NCBI GenBank assembly: GCA_963853835.1
Contig: OY970820.1
Location: forward strand, 72,226,909 to 72,290,908
Length of the DNA: 64,000 nt
Origin: Calendula officinalis
Lineage: Eukaryota > Streptophyta > Magnoliopsida > Asterales > Asteraceae
Direction: 5' to 3'
Made by a program: the position numbers and the translations under genes. Shown here piece by piece: positions 1 to 10,999 of this stretch (position 1 is the stretch's first letter; each line of letters opens with the position of its first letter). A model generated the notes under the pieces. It had not been told where the DNA came from. It ran no database searches and saw nothing but the letters and a program-made list of their open reading frames with translations.

Positions 1-48
1 TAAGTGATGATAGTATATATATAATTTATTTACTCTAAGTTGTAGAAT

Positions 49-2332
49 ATGTGGAATATCAAGAACGATGATGCAAAAGAGTTAATGAGGAAGAAAACTG
101 TGAAAATTGGTACAAATTTTAAATCTAGGCTTGTTAAAGATTTCGTCCTTACAGGTAAGGATCCTTGTGAGAAGTATAAGTTTCTTATTAGGGTTGATTG
201 GGAAGCATTTAAGGCACAAAGAAGCACCCCAGAATTTATGGTATCTCTTAATATTAGATGTTTAGTATTGTACAATATTTTATTATTAACAATTTGTTAA
301 TTTGTGTAGCAAAAAAGGGGAGAAAGCATAGGCAAGCAATGAAAAGAGACAATTCAGGGTCCGCGTGGGCCGAAGCGGGTGGACCCATTTTAAAAATAAA
401 ATAAAAAGGATGCAGTTTGGTCTCAACTTATAGAAAACCACAGTGTTCTTTCAGAGGTTCAAAATGAACGGTCTAGGTTGTTTTTGATGGGTTGTGCAGT
501 TAAGAATAATGAAAGAAAGTTTGAACTTACTTCGCAAGCGGTGGACAATTTCGAAACTTTGGTAATCTAAGTTTTATTTAATTGAAGATTTTTATCTTTT
601 TGGTAAACAAATACTTTTTGTAGCTCGCGGAAAAGAAAAAGATGATAGCGGATGGTACTTATGCTATAAATAAGAGGATCCTTTAATTCGTCTTCTAGGA
701 CGCAGGCACGGGCTCGGACTGTATCCGAGGTAATTGGATACATAAAGGTTAAAGGTGGATTGATTAGAAATGTGATCCCGCAAAGTACCACCGCGGTCTG
801 CACAAGCCACCATGATTCATGTGGGTCTCGTGGAACGGTGGAACACTATCCACCTATTGAGGTAACATTTTTAAAGTTTTGCAGCCTATACTATCCAACC
901 TAATAATTGTATCTTATTTACAGGTGTTGCCACGATGTGAGTTGCTAGTTAGGGTGGCTAATGCCCATTTAGTCAAAGTTGGTTCTAGACAAGTATGGCC
1001 AACTGTGGGATTCCAATTGTTACATAATAAACCGATTGCCGATGGTTGTGTAAAAGTCCAAGTTGATGAGATCGTGGCTAGAAAGGAGGATTTGCCTGTC
1101 CATCCTCTCACAAAAACAGATGATGTTCAAACGGTTGATTATTTGTCTTATGAGATAGTACAGTTAGGGGTGTCAATCGGGTTTGTCGGGTCGGGTTTGG
1201 CTCTTATCGGGTCGGGCCTGTCGGGTTATGAGGTAAAAAATTCTAACCCGAAACCCGATAAGAAATCGGGTTAGTCGGGTTTTGGGTTTGTCGGGGTAAC
1301 CCGATCGGGTTGGTCGGGTTACATATCGAATCTAAGAATCGGGTGTCAACAATCAAATAGTAATTGAATAGCTTGAATCTTGATTTAATATAATATAAAA
1401 TCAATATTGAATAAACATTAAAATAACAATTAATATAATACTAATAGAATAACAATAAACACCTTAAGGTTTTGAACGCAGTGTATGCACATAATCAATT
1501 ATATAAGCTACTGCGATATAAATTATACATAACCTTACATCAATTTGTAAGGTTTAAATTAAATTTCCATGTAAATCCGTCTATTATTAAATATATCCAG
1601 AAATTGCCGTATTAAACAAATATTTTAGATTTTGTAGGAATTTTTTTTAACATTAGTCGGGTATAATCGGGTCAACCCGAAACCCGACAAAGGAGTGTAA
1701 TCTAAACCCGATACCCGACCCGATGCTAACGTCGGGTTTGTTGGGTCGGGTTAAAATGACCCGATATCATAAAAAGACCCGAATACACCCGACCCGAATA
1801 GCATTATCGGGTTCGGGTTTGGGTCGGGTCGGGTTGACCCTTTTGACACCCCTAAGTACAGTGGCCAAGATATGCAGTGAAGGTATATTTTAGTTTTTTT
1901 TTTTTAATGTTTTTGCCCGTTTTATCTAACTTTGTAGAAATTGTTTAGGTTATCGGCGATGGGCTTGTCAATCCCCCGGAAAGGGACTTGAGAGAATCCT
2001 CTCCATTTTATTTCTCAACAAATTCTGTTTATATACCACAAATGCATGAAACTTCACCCCTCCCTTTAGACCAAGACTTCGATGGATATACACACATGGT
2101 TAGTCTTATCATTATTTTTATCATCATTTTTAAATACTAATGTTTTTATCATTACTTACTGTAGTTGCAATCGGTGGATCCAACATTCCCCGCAGGCCAA
2201 ACCCGCAGCCCAACCCATTAACACACCCCAACCCGACAACCCAGCCCGAACAGTCCCTAAAGCCCAAACACCCACCACAGCCCAAACCATCACCGAAGCC
2301 CAACCAATTAACCCACCCTAAACCATCACCGA
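49..2332 (+). pseudogene. CACTA (En/Spm) transposase_24-type gene, 3' part, broken
   Basis: The translated blocks match, exon by exon, the gene at 54.9-56.7 kb in this window. The first (49-300) has the KLGTNFKSRLVKDF-like core; later blocks lie near 430-570, 625-865, 925-1156 and 1945-2330. This is the second conserved protein of plant CACTA elements (plant transposase Ptta/En/Spm family, TNPA-like), thought to bind subterminal repeats and act with TNP2. Introns with GT..AG ends separate the blocks as in the other copy. The gene is dead: a hAT element splits it at 1165, frames are interrupted, and the 3' end is cut by the retroelement starting at 2333. The 5' half lies outside the window. 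The copies are similar but clearly diverged, so this is a separate insertion of the same family rather than a recent duplicate. Confidence 0.75.
1165..1854. mobile_element. Non-autonomous hAT element (690 bp) with perfect 8-bp target duplication
   Basis: It starts TAGGGGTGTCAA and ends TTGACACCCCTA, a perfect 12-bp terminal inverted repeat. It is flanked by AGTACAGT at 1157-1164 and again at 1855-1862. An 8-bp duplication and this terminus are diagnostic of hAT transposons. The paralogous CACTA gene reads straight through this site (...GTACAGTGGCCACG near 56.35 kb), which gives an empty-site control. About 150 bp inside each end consist of degenerate CGGGT/ACCCG words in inverted orientation; the centre is A/T-rich with no ORF. 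It needs a transposase in trans. Confidence 0.95.
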
Positions 2333-2684
2333 GAAGGAATTATGTGCACAGTTAGTCAACCTATTGACGGAATTATGTGCACAGTTGGTCAACCTATGAT
2401 GATACATCCATGCCTACGAAACACTTAAGGGTCACACCGGTGAGTGCATGTAATACGAACAAGTTATGCAACGATACTACGAAGAGGAATGATTCATAAT
2501 AGTCATTATGAATCAGTTAAGTATTAAGTTAAGTTTAACTTATTACTAGATTAGTTTAACTAACTAATTAATACAAGTAGTTGTACATTTACTAGATATG
2601 GATATTCATATTGTAAGGATAAATAACCTTAGATATGGATTCAAATCATTGCGAGTGTTAGGGTGCGTAAGGTTCTGTGATAAT

Positions 2685-2964
2685 CGGGAGTCCCGGCGCA
2701 GAGCATCGCACTGTCTTAGATGGTCTGATCTACTTTGGTGATAATCGGGAGTCCCGACCCAAAAAGTACTTGAGTAGAATAAACATACTAGACTCTATTA
2801 CTAACTTAGAAATCTACAATTAGATTGTACAAAGTTGTAATAAGTTATAAGTCTAAAGATTCTACGACCCCTAGGAATCGTGTTAAGTCTTGATATGATC
2901 GGTAAGGAAGTTACCTACCAGAAATAGCATGTCTCGTCGGGAAGTGCCCAAACCTTGCGGCGAG
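2685..2964 (+). promoter_or_regulatory. Conserved leader RNA motifs, copy A
   Basis: Two copies of the near-palindrome CGGGAGTCCCG (2685-2695 and 2746-2756) are followed by a hairpin with arms CTCGTCG (2933-2939) and CGGCGAG (2958-2964) around an 18-nt loop. The same arrangement is found at 10.6-10.9 kb (copy B) and, on the minus strand, at 63.3-63.55 kb (element C). A role in RNA packaging or dimerisation is inferred. Confidence 0.6.
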
Positions 2965-3069
2965 AATGTGATATATGGATCCTAGGCCTAAAATATTAAT
3001 TATGGGTTTATAATATATTTTAGAGAATGTTTATTGATGATTACTAATTAAACTGGGTTTGATTTGTAG

Positions 3070-3906
3070 ATGGCAGCAACAAACACAACGATAACCTACA
3101 ACAAACTCTCGCGACGTTTCTTTCTAGGAAAGAAAGAAAAGACTGGGTCAAATTTCCTCAATTGGAAGCGTGATTTTAAGATCATGCTCAGACAAGAGAG
3201 GGAAAGGATTGACCGAGAGAGAAAAGTGTTGAAAACTCCTGCCAAGGATGAAGAAAACGAACCAGGACAAGCGTTTTATGCTTGTAAGGCGTTCGTTTCT
3301 TGCAAGATGGCTGAGGGAGCATCAGTAGGTGCACACGTCATGAGAATGAAAGTGCACGTTGATCACCTTACTAGACTTGGTCACCACATGCCATTGCAGT
3401 TCGCAATTGACATGATACTCAACTCATTGTCTGATGACTACAAGTCCTTTGTAGCCAACTACAGCAAACGTAATATGGATAATTCCATTCCCGAGCTACA
3501 ATCTATGCTCGAGGCTGTTGAGTTGAATATTGAGACCAATTCTAAAAGGGGTCGCGTAACTGATGGCAGCGATGAGGATATGCATGGTGGTAAAGGAAAG
3601 GGTAAAACCTATCCCAACCAAGGAGTGCCAAATGGTAAAGGTGTCAAACAAAAGGTCAAGAAGGTTAAGCCTAACACTGCGAGAACCGAGAACCGGTGCT
3701 TCAAGTGTGGTGAGGCTGGGCATTGGAAAAGAAATTGTCCAAAGGGTGCAAGTGGTAGTGGAGGAAACGCAAGTTCCTCAGGTTACACAACCACACTTCT
3801 TAATCACTTTAAGATACTTGTAAAGTACATTACGAGTAATCTAACTTTTGCAATCGTTTATTGCAGGAGGACATGGAAAGTGATAGTGACCGGCATGAGA
3901 TGGTGA
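3070..3906 (+). CDS. Copia-type Gag, copy A (internal deletion)
   Basis: It encodes a capsid/nucleocapsid-type Gag of 278 residues with a shortened UBN2-like capsid region. Its DHLTRLGH and LNSLSDDYKSF segments match copy B. A basic K/G-rich linker precedes a CCHC zinc knuckle (CFKCGEAGHWKRNC, about residues 213-226). Compared with the 336-residue copy B, about 60 residues in the N-terminal half are missing without loss of frame. The start ATG follows the conserved leader directly, as in copy B. The last ~30 residues probably come from an unspliced intron: TCAG|GTTACA near 3780 and TTATTGCAG near 3868 would remove about 88 bp and end the protein shortly after the glycine/serine tail. Gag presumably packages the element's RNA; no polymerase is encoded nearby. 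Confidence 0.75.
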   Translation: MAATNTTITYNKLSRRFFLGKKEKTGSNFLNWKRDFKIMLRQERERIDRERKVLKTPAKDEENEPGQAFYACKAFVSCKMAEGASVGAHVMRMKVHVDHLTRLGHHMPLQFAIDMILNSLSDDYKSFVANYSKRNMDNSIPELQSMLEAVELNIETNSKRGRVTDGSDEDMHGGKGKGKTYPNQGVPNGKGVKQKVKKVKPNTARTENRCFKCGEAGHWKRNCPKGASGSGGNASSSGYTTTLLNHFKILVKYITSNLTFAIVYCRRTWKVIVTGMRW

Positions 3907-6312
3907 TGATCCCACGAGCACCAAGTTTTTTATAATTCAGTTTTTTCAGTGGATTCGTTTTAAACAATTTACTTTATTGTTTAGATAATTTTATTTTGTT
4001 AAAATAAGTTTCATTTTTTGTTTTAATCAATTATCGAATCCATGGTTGAATTATATTGTGTGCATGTGTGATAATTACACTAATCAAGGTTTATGACTAG
4101 ATTGTAAGTCAAGTTTTGATTTACTTATATTTCATGTTTTATATATTTGTTTGATTGTTGTATAAATAATGTCTTGATAGCTCAAGGTATTTAGATGCTA
4201 GTAATTAGAAAGTTTTTCTAATGAAAGTGTTTAAAAGTTTTATGGAAGCATAAGGTCAATAGTTATTGAACTTAGTTAAAACATCTTAAGTAATAGTCAT
4301 TACTTATGATAGAAAGTTTTAAAGTATTAGTATTAATATTGGATATAATCAAGATAGACTCTAAAGAGTATTATTACAAGTCTTTCATACTTGTAGTAAA
4401 GGATTTAATGAAGTCATAATTCCCTAATAGGAATAGTTGGATATTCGTTAAATCCAAGTAAGATGACTTAGACATTAAATGACTCTTAAAAGGGGACATA
4501 ACTATATTAAAGTCTTTAAGAATTAAAGTGTATTATTGCAAGTCTTTTATACTTGTAATAAATACAATATTTAATCAAGTCATAATTCCCTAATAGGAAT
4601 AATGGATATTTAACAAATCCAAGAAATGACTTTGGCATTAAATAAGGTTCTTCAAAGAATACTAATATATTTAAGAATTGATAGTATCATTCCAAGTGTT
4701 TTATACTTGGTAGATACAGTAATCAATGAAGATCATGATTTCCTTAAAATGAATATTGGATATTCGCAAATCCAAAGGATGATCTTAATTGTTGATAGAA
4801 TTCTTAAAAGATTAAACTACAAGTTATTGACTAGGTCAAAGTAGTTTAAGAGATGCTTAAGTTCCATAAAAGTAAGTGGGAGCTAAGACTAACGTAATTC
4901 ATTAAAGATATTAATGAATTCAGTAAGTTAGTAAAACATTAACAACAAGGTTTTACCAAGTCGTTAGCCAAAGAGTTAAGAGAAATAATAAATGATCGAT
5001 TAGATTATTGCAAACCAAATAGCGTGATCACAAGTCTTGTGATTGATTATTGCATATCTAATAGGTTGTTAAACACTTCAGTGGATAACACAATCATTTA
5101 AGGAAATTTCTTTAACTAGTAAAGATATCTACAAATCAAGTAACTAAAAGTAGCTTTAGTTACAAGAAGAATTTTATGAATTCAAGAAACTAAGTAGTTA
5201 ATTTCCAATCCTCCTATGTTTACCGAATTACATAAAAGGCAAGACTAGAATAAGTTCCAGATTGTTGCAAGAACAATATCTAGGAAAGACAAAAGTAATA
5301 GTATTCCTAAATACTCGTCTTATGTCTTTAGTTTAATAGAAATGATTGTTTTAGTGATAAAGTTACAATCAAGGTTGTAAGAATCATTAAGTAATCAACA
5401 CAAACTAAAGGAATAAATAATGATCCAGTAATAATTCAGTATCTATGTCCAGTGAGGAATAGTACATGAGTTAGTATCATTTTTATTCAGACTTTGTATG
5501 TTTTACAACATCCATGAATAAAAGTCTATCTATTCAAAAGATACAAAATCCGTGACTACTCGTCTAGGTGGGAACCTTGATGGGACGTTAACGTCATCGC
5601 GGTATTTGGTGGTAGATTCGAAGTCATTCGAAGATAGCTACACAAGTCTTGTGTAAACCAAATATCGGTGATATTCTGTTGGAGGCTCAACGAATATTGG
5701 ATTGACCACCGTGACAATACTTCGTGGTTGAAAAGTTCAAAAGTATTGTTCACTAGGATTGTCCTTAAGCCTGAGGTATTTGGTTTAGGATACAATGACT
5801 AATGTGCTTTGATTCAACTTAGACAATTCTGAAATACGATTGTCATACGAGGCGATACTGGGCACAAAGGAAGATGTATTTTAAATCGAAATATAACAAG
5901 ATGGTAATTGCACCTCCTTTTTAGGAGAGATATTTATAGGTCCTTTGACGTGATGAGATAACTGGAAATGAATGGCAATGCCCAAACGAACTGATTTGTT
6001 CTTTGTCGTTTATCAAAACAGTTTGAATCAAGAAGTCATGAAATGATTTCGAATACAGGAGTTGATAATTTCTACCATGCTCGTATTCGTTATCACAAAT
6101 ATCGTGCTCCAAGGGATAAGCCTAACAACGTTACCCAAGAAGTAAAGACAGAGTGTTCTTTACTAGGAGACGCTATTAAGAGTTTTTCATAAAACTACAC
6201 CAAGGGTTACATAAGCTGTTTTTATGGGGTTGGTTACCTACATGCCCATCTAGAAGGCCATTGTAGCTCGTATCATTAAGACAAAGGTTACAAACTTGCA
6301 CAAGTGGGAGTC
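3907..6312 (+). other. Non-coding 3' internal region of copy A
   Basis: This is A/T-rich DNA with no ORF of convincing length on either strand. The same sequence recurs almost unchanged at 12011-14430. It ends in a purine run (AAGTGGGAG) next to the LTR, the expected polypurine tract. I found no reverse transcriptase, integrase or RNase H motifs, so pol was either lost long ago or never part of this family. Confidence 0.7.
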
Positions 6313-7460
6313 TGAAGGAATTATATGCACAGTTGGTCAACCTATGATGATACATCCATGCCTACGAAACACTTAAGGGTCACATCGGTGAGTGCATGTA
6401 ATACGAACAAGTTATGCAACGATACTACGAAGAGGAATGATTCATAATAGTCATTATGAATCAGTTAAGTATTAAGTTAAGTTTAACTTATTACTAGATT
6501 AGTTTAACTAACTAATTAATACAAGTAGTTGTACATTTACTATTTAAGTAAATTTACAATGTGTTAGTTATAGATTATCCATGATATGATTTAAAGCTAT
6601 TAAATCATATAGTAATTGGATAATATTATTGTATAAATTATATAAAGGTTATTATATAATTAACTATTAAAAGTATAAATACAAGTGTATAATTTCGTGT
6701 ATATGGGTACCGAAATTATAGTGTGTTAATACTAGACATTTGATAGTTAAGTGCAATAATAATAAACTAGTTAAAAGTATAAGGGATGGAAGTGTAAAAA
6801 GGAAGTTTAATTAAGAAGTTAATCTTAATTAAACTAGAAGGGTTTTAAGTGTAACATCTTCTATTATAAATATAAGGCTTATGCTAAACCCTAGATGTTG
6901 GTTCCTTACACCTCTTACACGAAATCCTTGCCCCCTTTCCTCTCATACGGCCGAAGCCACAAACACAAGAACACAAGCTTGTGTTCTTCGTGTTCTTCAT
7001 TCGTTCTTCGTGTTCTTCGAGTTTCGAAGATCCAAGATCGTTGCAAGTGATCAACTAGAAGATCGTTCGTCGTGTTCATCATCAGTGGACTTATCTTAAG
7101 CATTAACCTAAGGTATGTTTCATGGAACACATCTTCTTCTTCTCCTTTTGTTCGAAGTCGAACCAAGAACCCTAGGGTTCTTGGTAGTAATCGACGAACA
7201 CACACAAGTATGTGTGTGTGTTCGAGTTCTTCGTACAAGGTTTCTTTCTTGTTAACCTAATCTAGTTTTCCAACATCCCAATCCTTTAGGATTTAAGGAT
7301 TAGGTTTAATCCCAGTTCCGCATTTAGGGATTAAATCAGCTAGTTAGTTTAAACCGGTCAAGAACAAGTTCATGTTCTTGTTCAGCAAGGTTCGAACTCG
7401 TGTACAAGGTGCTCCACCCAAGTGGTTGATCAGTCGCATGGTGCGTAGTAAATCCCTACA
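6313..7460 (+). repeat. LTR, 3' copy of element A (1,148 bp)
   Basis: It begins TGAAGGAATTATATGCACAG and ends CCCTACA (TG...CA). TATAAATA near 6866 is a plausible TATA box. A downstream R/U5-like zone (about 6960-7260) is rich in GTTCTTC words, and AAG|GTATGT near 7110 could act as a splice donor. It is the only complete LTR of the A/B pair and abuts the LTR of copy B with no spacer. Confidence 0.85.
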
Positions 7461-8563
7461 CCTATGATGATACATCCATGCCTACGAAACACTTAAGGGT
7501 CACACCGGTGAGTGCATGTAATACGAGCAAGATAAGCAATGATACTACGGAGAGGAATGATTCATAATAGTCATTATGAATCAGTTAAGTATTAAGTTAA
7601 GTTTAACTTACTACTAGATTAGTTTAACTAACTAATTAATACAAGTAATTGTACATTTTCTAGTTGAGTAAATATACAATATGTTAATTATAGATTTTCC
7701 ATGATATGATTTAAAGTTATTAAATCATATAGTAATTGGATAATATTGTTGTACAAATTATATAAAGTTTATTATATAATTAATTATTGAAAGTATAAAT
7801 GCAAGTATATAATTCGTGTATATGGGTACTGAATTATTAGTGTGTTAATACTAGACATTTGATAGTTAAGTGCAACAATAATAAACTAGTTAAACTATAA
7901 GGGATGGAAGTGTAAAAGGATAAGTTTAATTAAGAGATTAATCTTAATTAAACTAGAAGAGCCCTAAGTGAAAGTCCATCTATTATAAATAGAGGGCTTA
8001 GGCATCACTTATTTTGATACACCTACACAAGCCAAAACCCTTGCCCCCTTTACCCCATTCGGCCGAAACCAAGAACACAAAGTTTGGTGTTCTTCGTTCT
8101 TCGTTCTTCGTGTTCTTCAAGTTTTGAAGATCCAAGTTCATTGCTTAGATCAACTAGAAGATCGCTCAATTTCTTCATCATCAGTGGATCTAACTTAAGC
8201 AATCAACAAGGTATGTTTTGGGAAACACTTTTCTCCCTTCTCCCCTCTTGGACGAATTCGACCAAAGAACCCTAGGGTTCTTTGGTTGATGGTCGAACGA
8301 ACCACACAAGCAATGTGTGTGTTCGGGTTCTTCGTACAAGGTTTCTTTCTTGTTAACCTAATCTAGATTTCCAACATCCCAATCCTTTAGGGATTAAGGA
8401 TTAGGTTTAATCCAAGTTCCGCCTTTAGGGATTAAATCAGCTAGTTGGTTTTAACCGGTCAAGAACAAGTTCATGTTCTTGGTCTGTCATGGTTCAAACC
8501 AAGTACACTAGGAGGTCGACCCAAGTGTTTGATCAGTCGCATGGTGCGTAGTGAAACCCTACA
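7461..8563 (+). repeat. LTR, 5' copy of element B, missing first 28 bp
   Basis: It aligns with the LTR at 6313-7460 from that LTR's position 29 onward and ends GAAACCCTACA, followed by the primer-binding site. TATAAATAGAGG near 7984 is a likely TATA box. The missing 28 bp match in length the extra duplicated start of the LTR stub at 2333. Confidence 0.85.
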
Positions 8564-8564
8564 G

Positions 8565-8576
8565 TAGTATCAGAGC
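8565..8576 (+). promoter_or_regulatory. Primer-binding site, tRNA-iMet type
   Basis: TAGTATCAGAGC lies one base after the LTR end and differs by one base from the usual plant TGGTATCAGAGC, the complement of the initiator-Met tRNA 3' end. Confidence 0.85.
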
Positions 8577-10613
8577 TTTGGTTTAGAGATCTATACTAGA
8601 TTAACAAAGATTGTTTGTTTACTTTTATTTTAAGTTTTTTTTTGTTTCAAGTTCTTTCTTCTTCTTCATAATTTTCGAAAAAGGGAAGAACCCTAGAACC
8701 AAGAATATTAAACTAGTCTAAGTTTAATTGGTCTAGAAGGTTTCTAGAAACCCTAGCAATTTTCGAAAACCCTAGGAAGAACCCTAGGATCAAGTATGTT
8801 AAACAAGATATGTTTAATTGATCAAAAGGATTCTTTCCATAATCCATTGAATTTTCGTGACTTAGGAAAACCCTAGGACCAAGTTTATTAAACTAGCCTA
8901 GTTTAATTGGTGGAAAAGTTTCCTAGGCTTAAGAATTTCGAAACCCTAAAGAACCCTAGAACATTAAACTAGTTTAAGTTTAATAATTTAAAAGTATTAA
9001 TTAGGATAATAATCTAAAACCTAGTTACAACAAGTTTATGTTTATAAGGTTTAATTATTATTTTGATAAATTTATTAAAGACTAGTTCTTTAAACCAAGA
9101 AATTTATACAAAGTTTTATTGTCTATAAGGTTTAATTTAAAAAGTTTAAATGAATTTATTAAAAGTTATAATCCATATTAGAATCTAAACAAAGTTTATT
9201 GTTTAATAGGATTGATTAAAATTAGTCTTTAAATTAAAAATAATGTCTTTGATCAAGAAAGTCAAAACCCTAGTTTTGATTGATCAAAAACAAGATTAGG
9301 GTTCATCTAGTTAGTTTAGGGAATTGATAAAGAGGATGTTAATTTTTAAGTTCTAAAATTAACAAGGTGTATTTAATTATTTATATATATGTATTAAAAT
9401 TTTCAGAATTTTTATTATTATGTAAAATTGAATTTTAAAATTATAATAAGTTTATACGTATTTTAATTAGATTAAGTTAAAATGCATATGTATAAATTAG
9501 ATGTAATATTCTCATTAGAATGTTACAATTTTATTATAAAATATACATATATACGAATACATTAAAATACAAGATAAAATGGAACAATTAAAAAGGGTAA
9601 TGTTATTTTGATCTTTAATGATAATATTATAATTAGTTATTGTATAAGTTATAAGTTAATTAAAACTAGAAAGTACAAAGTTATGATTTCATTATAACTA
9701 GAAATTGTACAAGTTGAAATTATATGATTAACTAGAAATATACAAAGTTATATATATTATCATATATTAAGATGTATAAAGTTATAAGTTATTATAACTA
9801 GATAATTATACAAGTATAATATAAGTATTTTACAAGTCATGTAATATACTAGATTAATGATCAAGTAAAATAACAAGAACATATATTTAACTAGTTCAAG
9901 TTAAATATAAGAAATGTTAAAACAAACTAAGAATTATTATATATAGTTTTTATATAATAAGTTTATTAGTTTCACCAAGTATAAACCGGTGATTGTTTTA
10001 GCTTAAGTTTCATCATGGCTGTTGAAGCTAGTGGGAGCTACAAAAGAAAATCAAAAAATTTATAAGTGTGTCATTAAGACATAAGTTTTGGTCGAATCTA
10101 ATAAGTCAAAAAAAATGTTTAATTTTAGACATATGAAAACCTAGGTGTGTTAAGCTAGGTTTATGTTTCAAGTTCATGAATCATAAAAGAACTAAAAGTT
10201 TAACATAATTTTTAAGTTTTTCAAGTAAGATAAAACAAGTAAGTTTTATTCTAGATAAGGTTTTTCACAAAATCTAGTAAAACGTTTCGTACACCTCGTT
10301 TTAGGTATACATGTAAAATCGTGTAAATTCTTGAAACTATAAGTTTTAAATAATAGTTCTTATGTTTTAAAAACGGTGTCTTGTAGAATCCTTAAATTCA
10401 CAAGTCACACATTTTAAACAAGAAATAAGATTGGAATAAAGGTTTAAGTTTAGTTTAAGACTTAAACAAACCCAAGAAAATCTTAGATCTAACTACTATC
10501 CACCTAATGGAACACCTCACTTGTTAAACGATATTCATATTGTAAGGATAAAGAACCTTAGATATGGATTCAAATCATTGCGAGTGTTAGGGTGCGTCAG
10601 GTTCTGTGACAAT

Positions 10614-10685
10614 CGGGAGTCCCGGCGCAGAGCATCGCACTGTCTTAGATGGTCTGATCTACTTTGGTGATAATCGGGAGTCCCG
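10614..10685 (+). promoter_or_regulatory. Paired CGGGAGTCCCG motifs in leader, copy B
   Basis: CGGGAGTCCCG occurs at 10614-10624 and 10675-10685, each preceded by GAYAAT and followed by GC. The word is self-complementary around a central G, so it can form a short hairpin (CGGG/CCCG with an AGT loop) or pair between two RNA molecules. The pair and its 61-nt spacing recur in copy A and element C. A dimerisation or packaging function is inferred. Confidence 0.55.
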
Positions 10686-10862
10686 GCCCAAAAAGTACTT
10701 TAGTAGAATAAACTTTACTAGACTTTATTACTAACTTATAAATGTACAATTAGATTGTACAAGGTTGTAATAAGTTATAAGTCTAAAGATTCTACGACCC
10801 CTAGGAATCGTGTCAAGTCTTGATAAGATCAGTAAGGATGTTACCTGCCAGAAATAGCATGT

Positions 10863-10894
10863 CTCGTCGGGAAGTGCCCAAACCTTGCGGCGAG
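10863..10894 (+). promoter_or_regulatory. Leader hairpin with covarying stem, copy B
   Basis: Arms CTCGTCG (10863-10869) and CGGCGAG (10888-10894) pair over 7 bp, with one G-U, around the loop GGAAGTGCCCAAACCTTG. Element C has the identical 18-nt loop inside a different stem, CTCTAATG/CATTAGAG. Change on both arms with pairing kept, plus an invariant loop, points to a selected RNA structure about 105 nt before the gag ATG. Confidence 0.7.
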
Positions 10895-10999
10895 AATGTG
10901 TTATATGGATCCTAGGCCTAAAATATTATTTATGGGTTTATAATATATTTTAGAGAATGTTTATTGATGATTACTAATTAAACTAGGTTTGATTTGTAG

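Larger units (their letters stand above)
2333..7460 (+). mobile_element. Gag-only LTR retroelement, copy A (5'-deleted)
   Basis: Copy A has a 5' LTR stub (2333 to about 2595), a leader, gag, a long non-coding stretch, a polypurine tract at about 6304-6311 and a 3' LTR at 6313-7460. Relative to copy B, a deletion of about 2.9 kb joins the LTR stub directly to the leader near 2600, removing the rest of the 5' LTR, the primer-binding site and the proximal leader. The first ~30 bp of the LTR are present twice (2333-2362 and about 2367-2396). No integrase, reverse transcriptase or RNase H could be read in any frame. The architecture fits the TR-GAG class: LTR elements coding only a Gag domain. Having lost its PBS, copy A cannot be copied by reverse transcription. 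Confidence 0.8.
8577..10999 (+). other. Long untranslated leader of copy B
   Basis: About 2.4 kb of A/T-rich DNA without a credible ORF lies between the PBS and gag. The distal ~480 bp (from about 10500) are well conserved with copy A and with element C on the minus strand at 63.2-63.7 kb, including two CGGGAGTCCCG words and a hairpin. The proximal part has many CCCTAG and AAACCCTA words and no recognised function. Confidence 0.7.

Noticed and set aside
2082..2355. Proline-rich ORFs
   Set aside because: Degenerate CCCAAACC/CAACCC repeats at the CACTA 3' end, with no start context or homologous frame in the second copy.
5556..6112. Minus-strand ORFs in the A element (also present in B at 13675-14311)
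   Set aside because: Present in both copies because the DNA is duplicated, but composition and lack of start or splice context do not support a gene; kept as non-coding.
6881..7260. Overlapping ORFs on both strands in the LTR
   Set aside because: Low-complexity GTTCTTC-rich R/U5 DNA; the frame is not kept in the other LTR copies.
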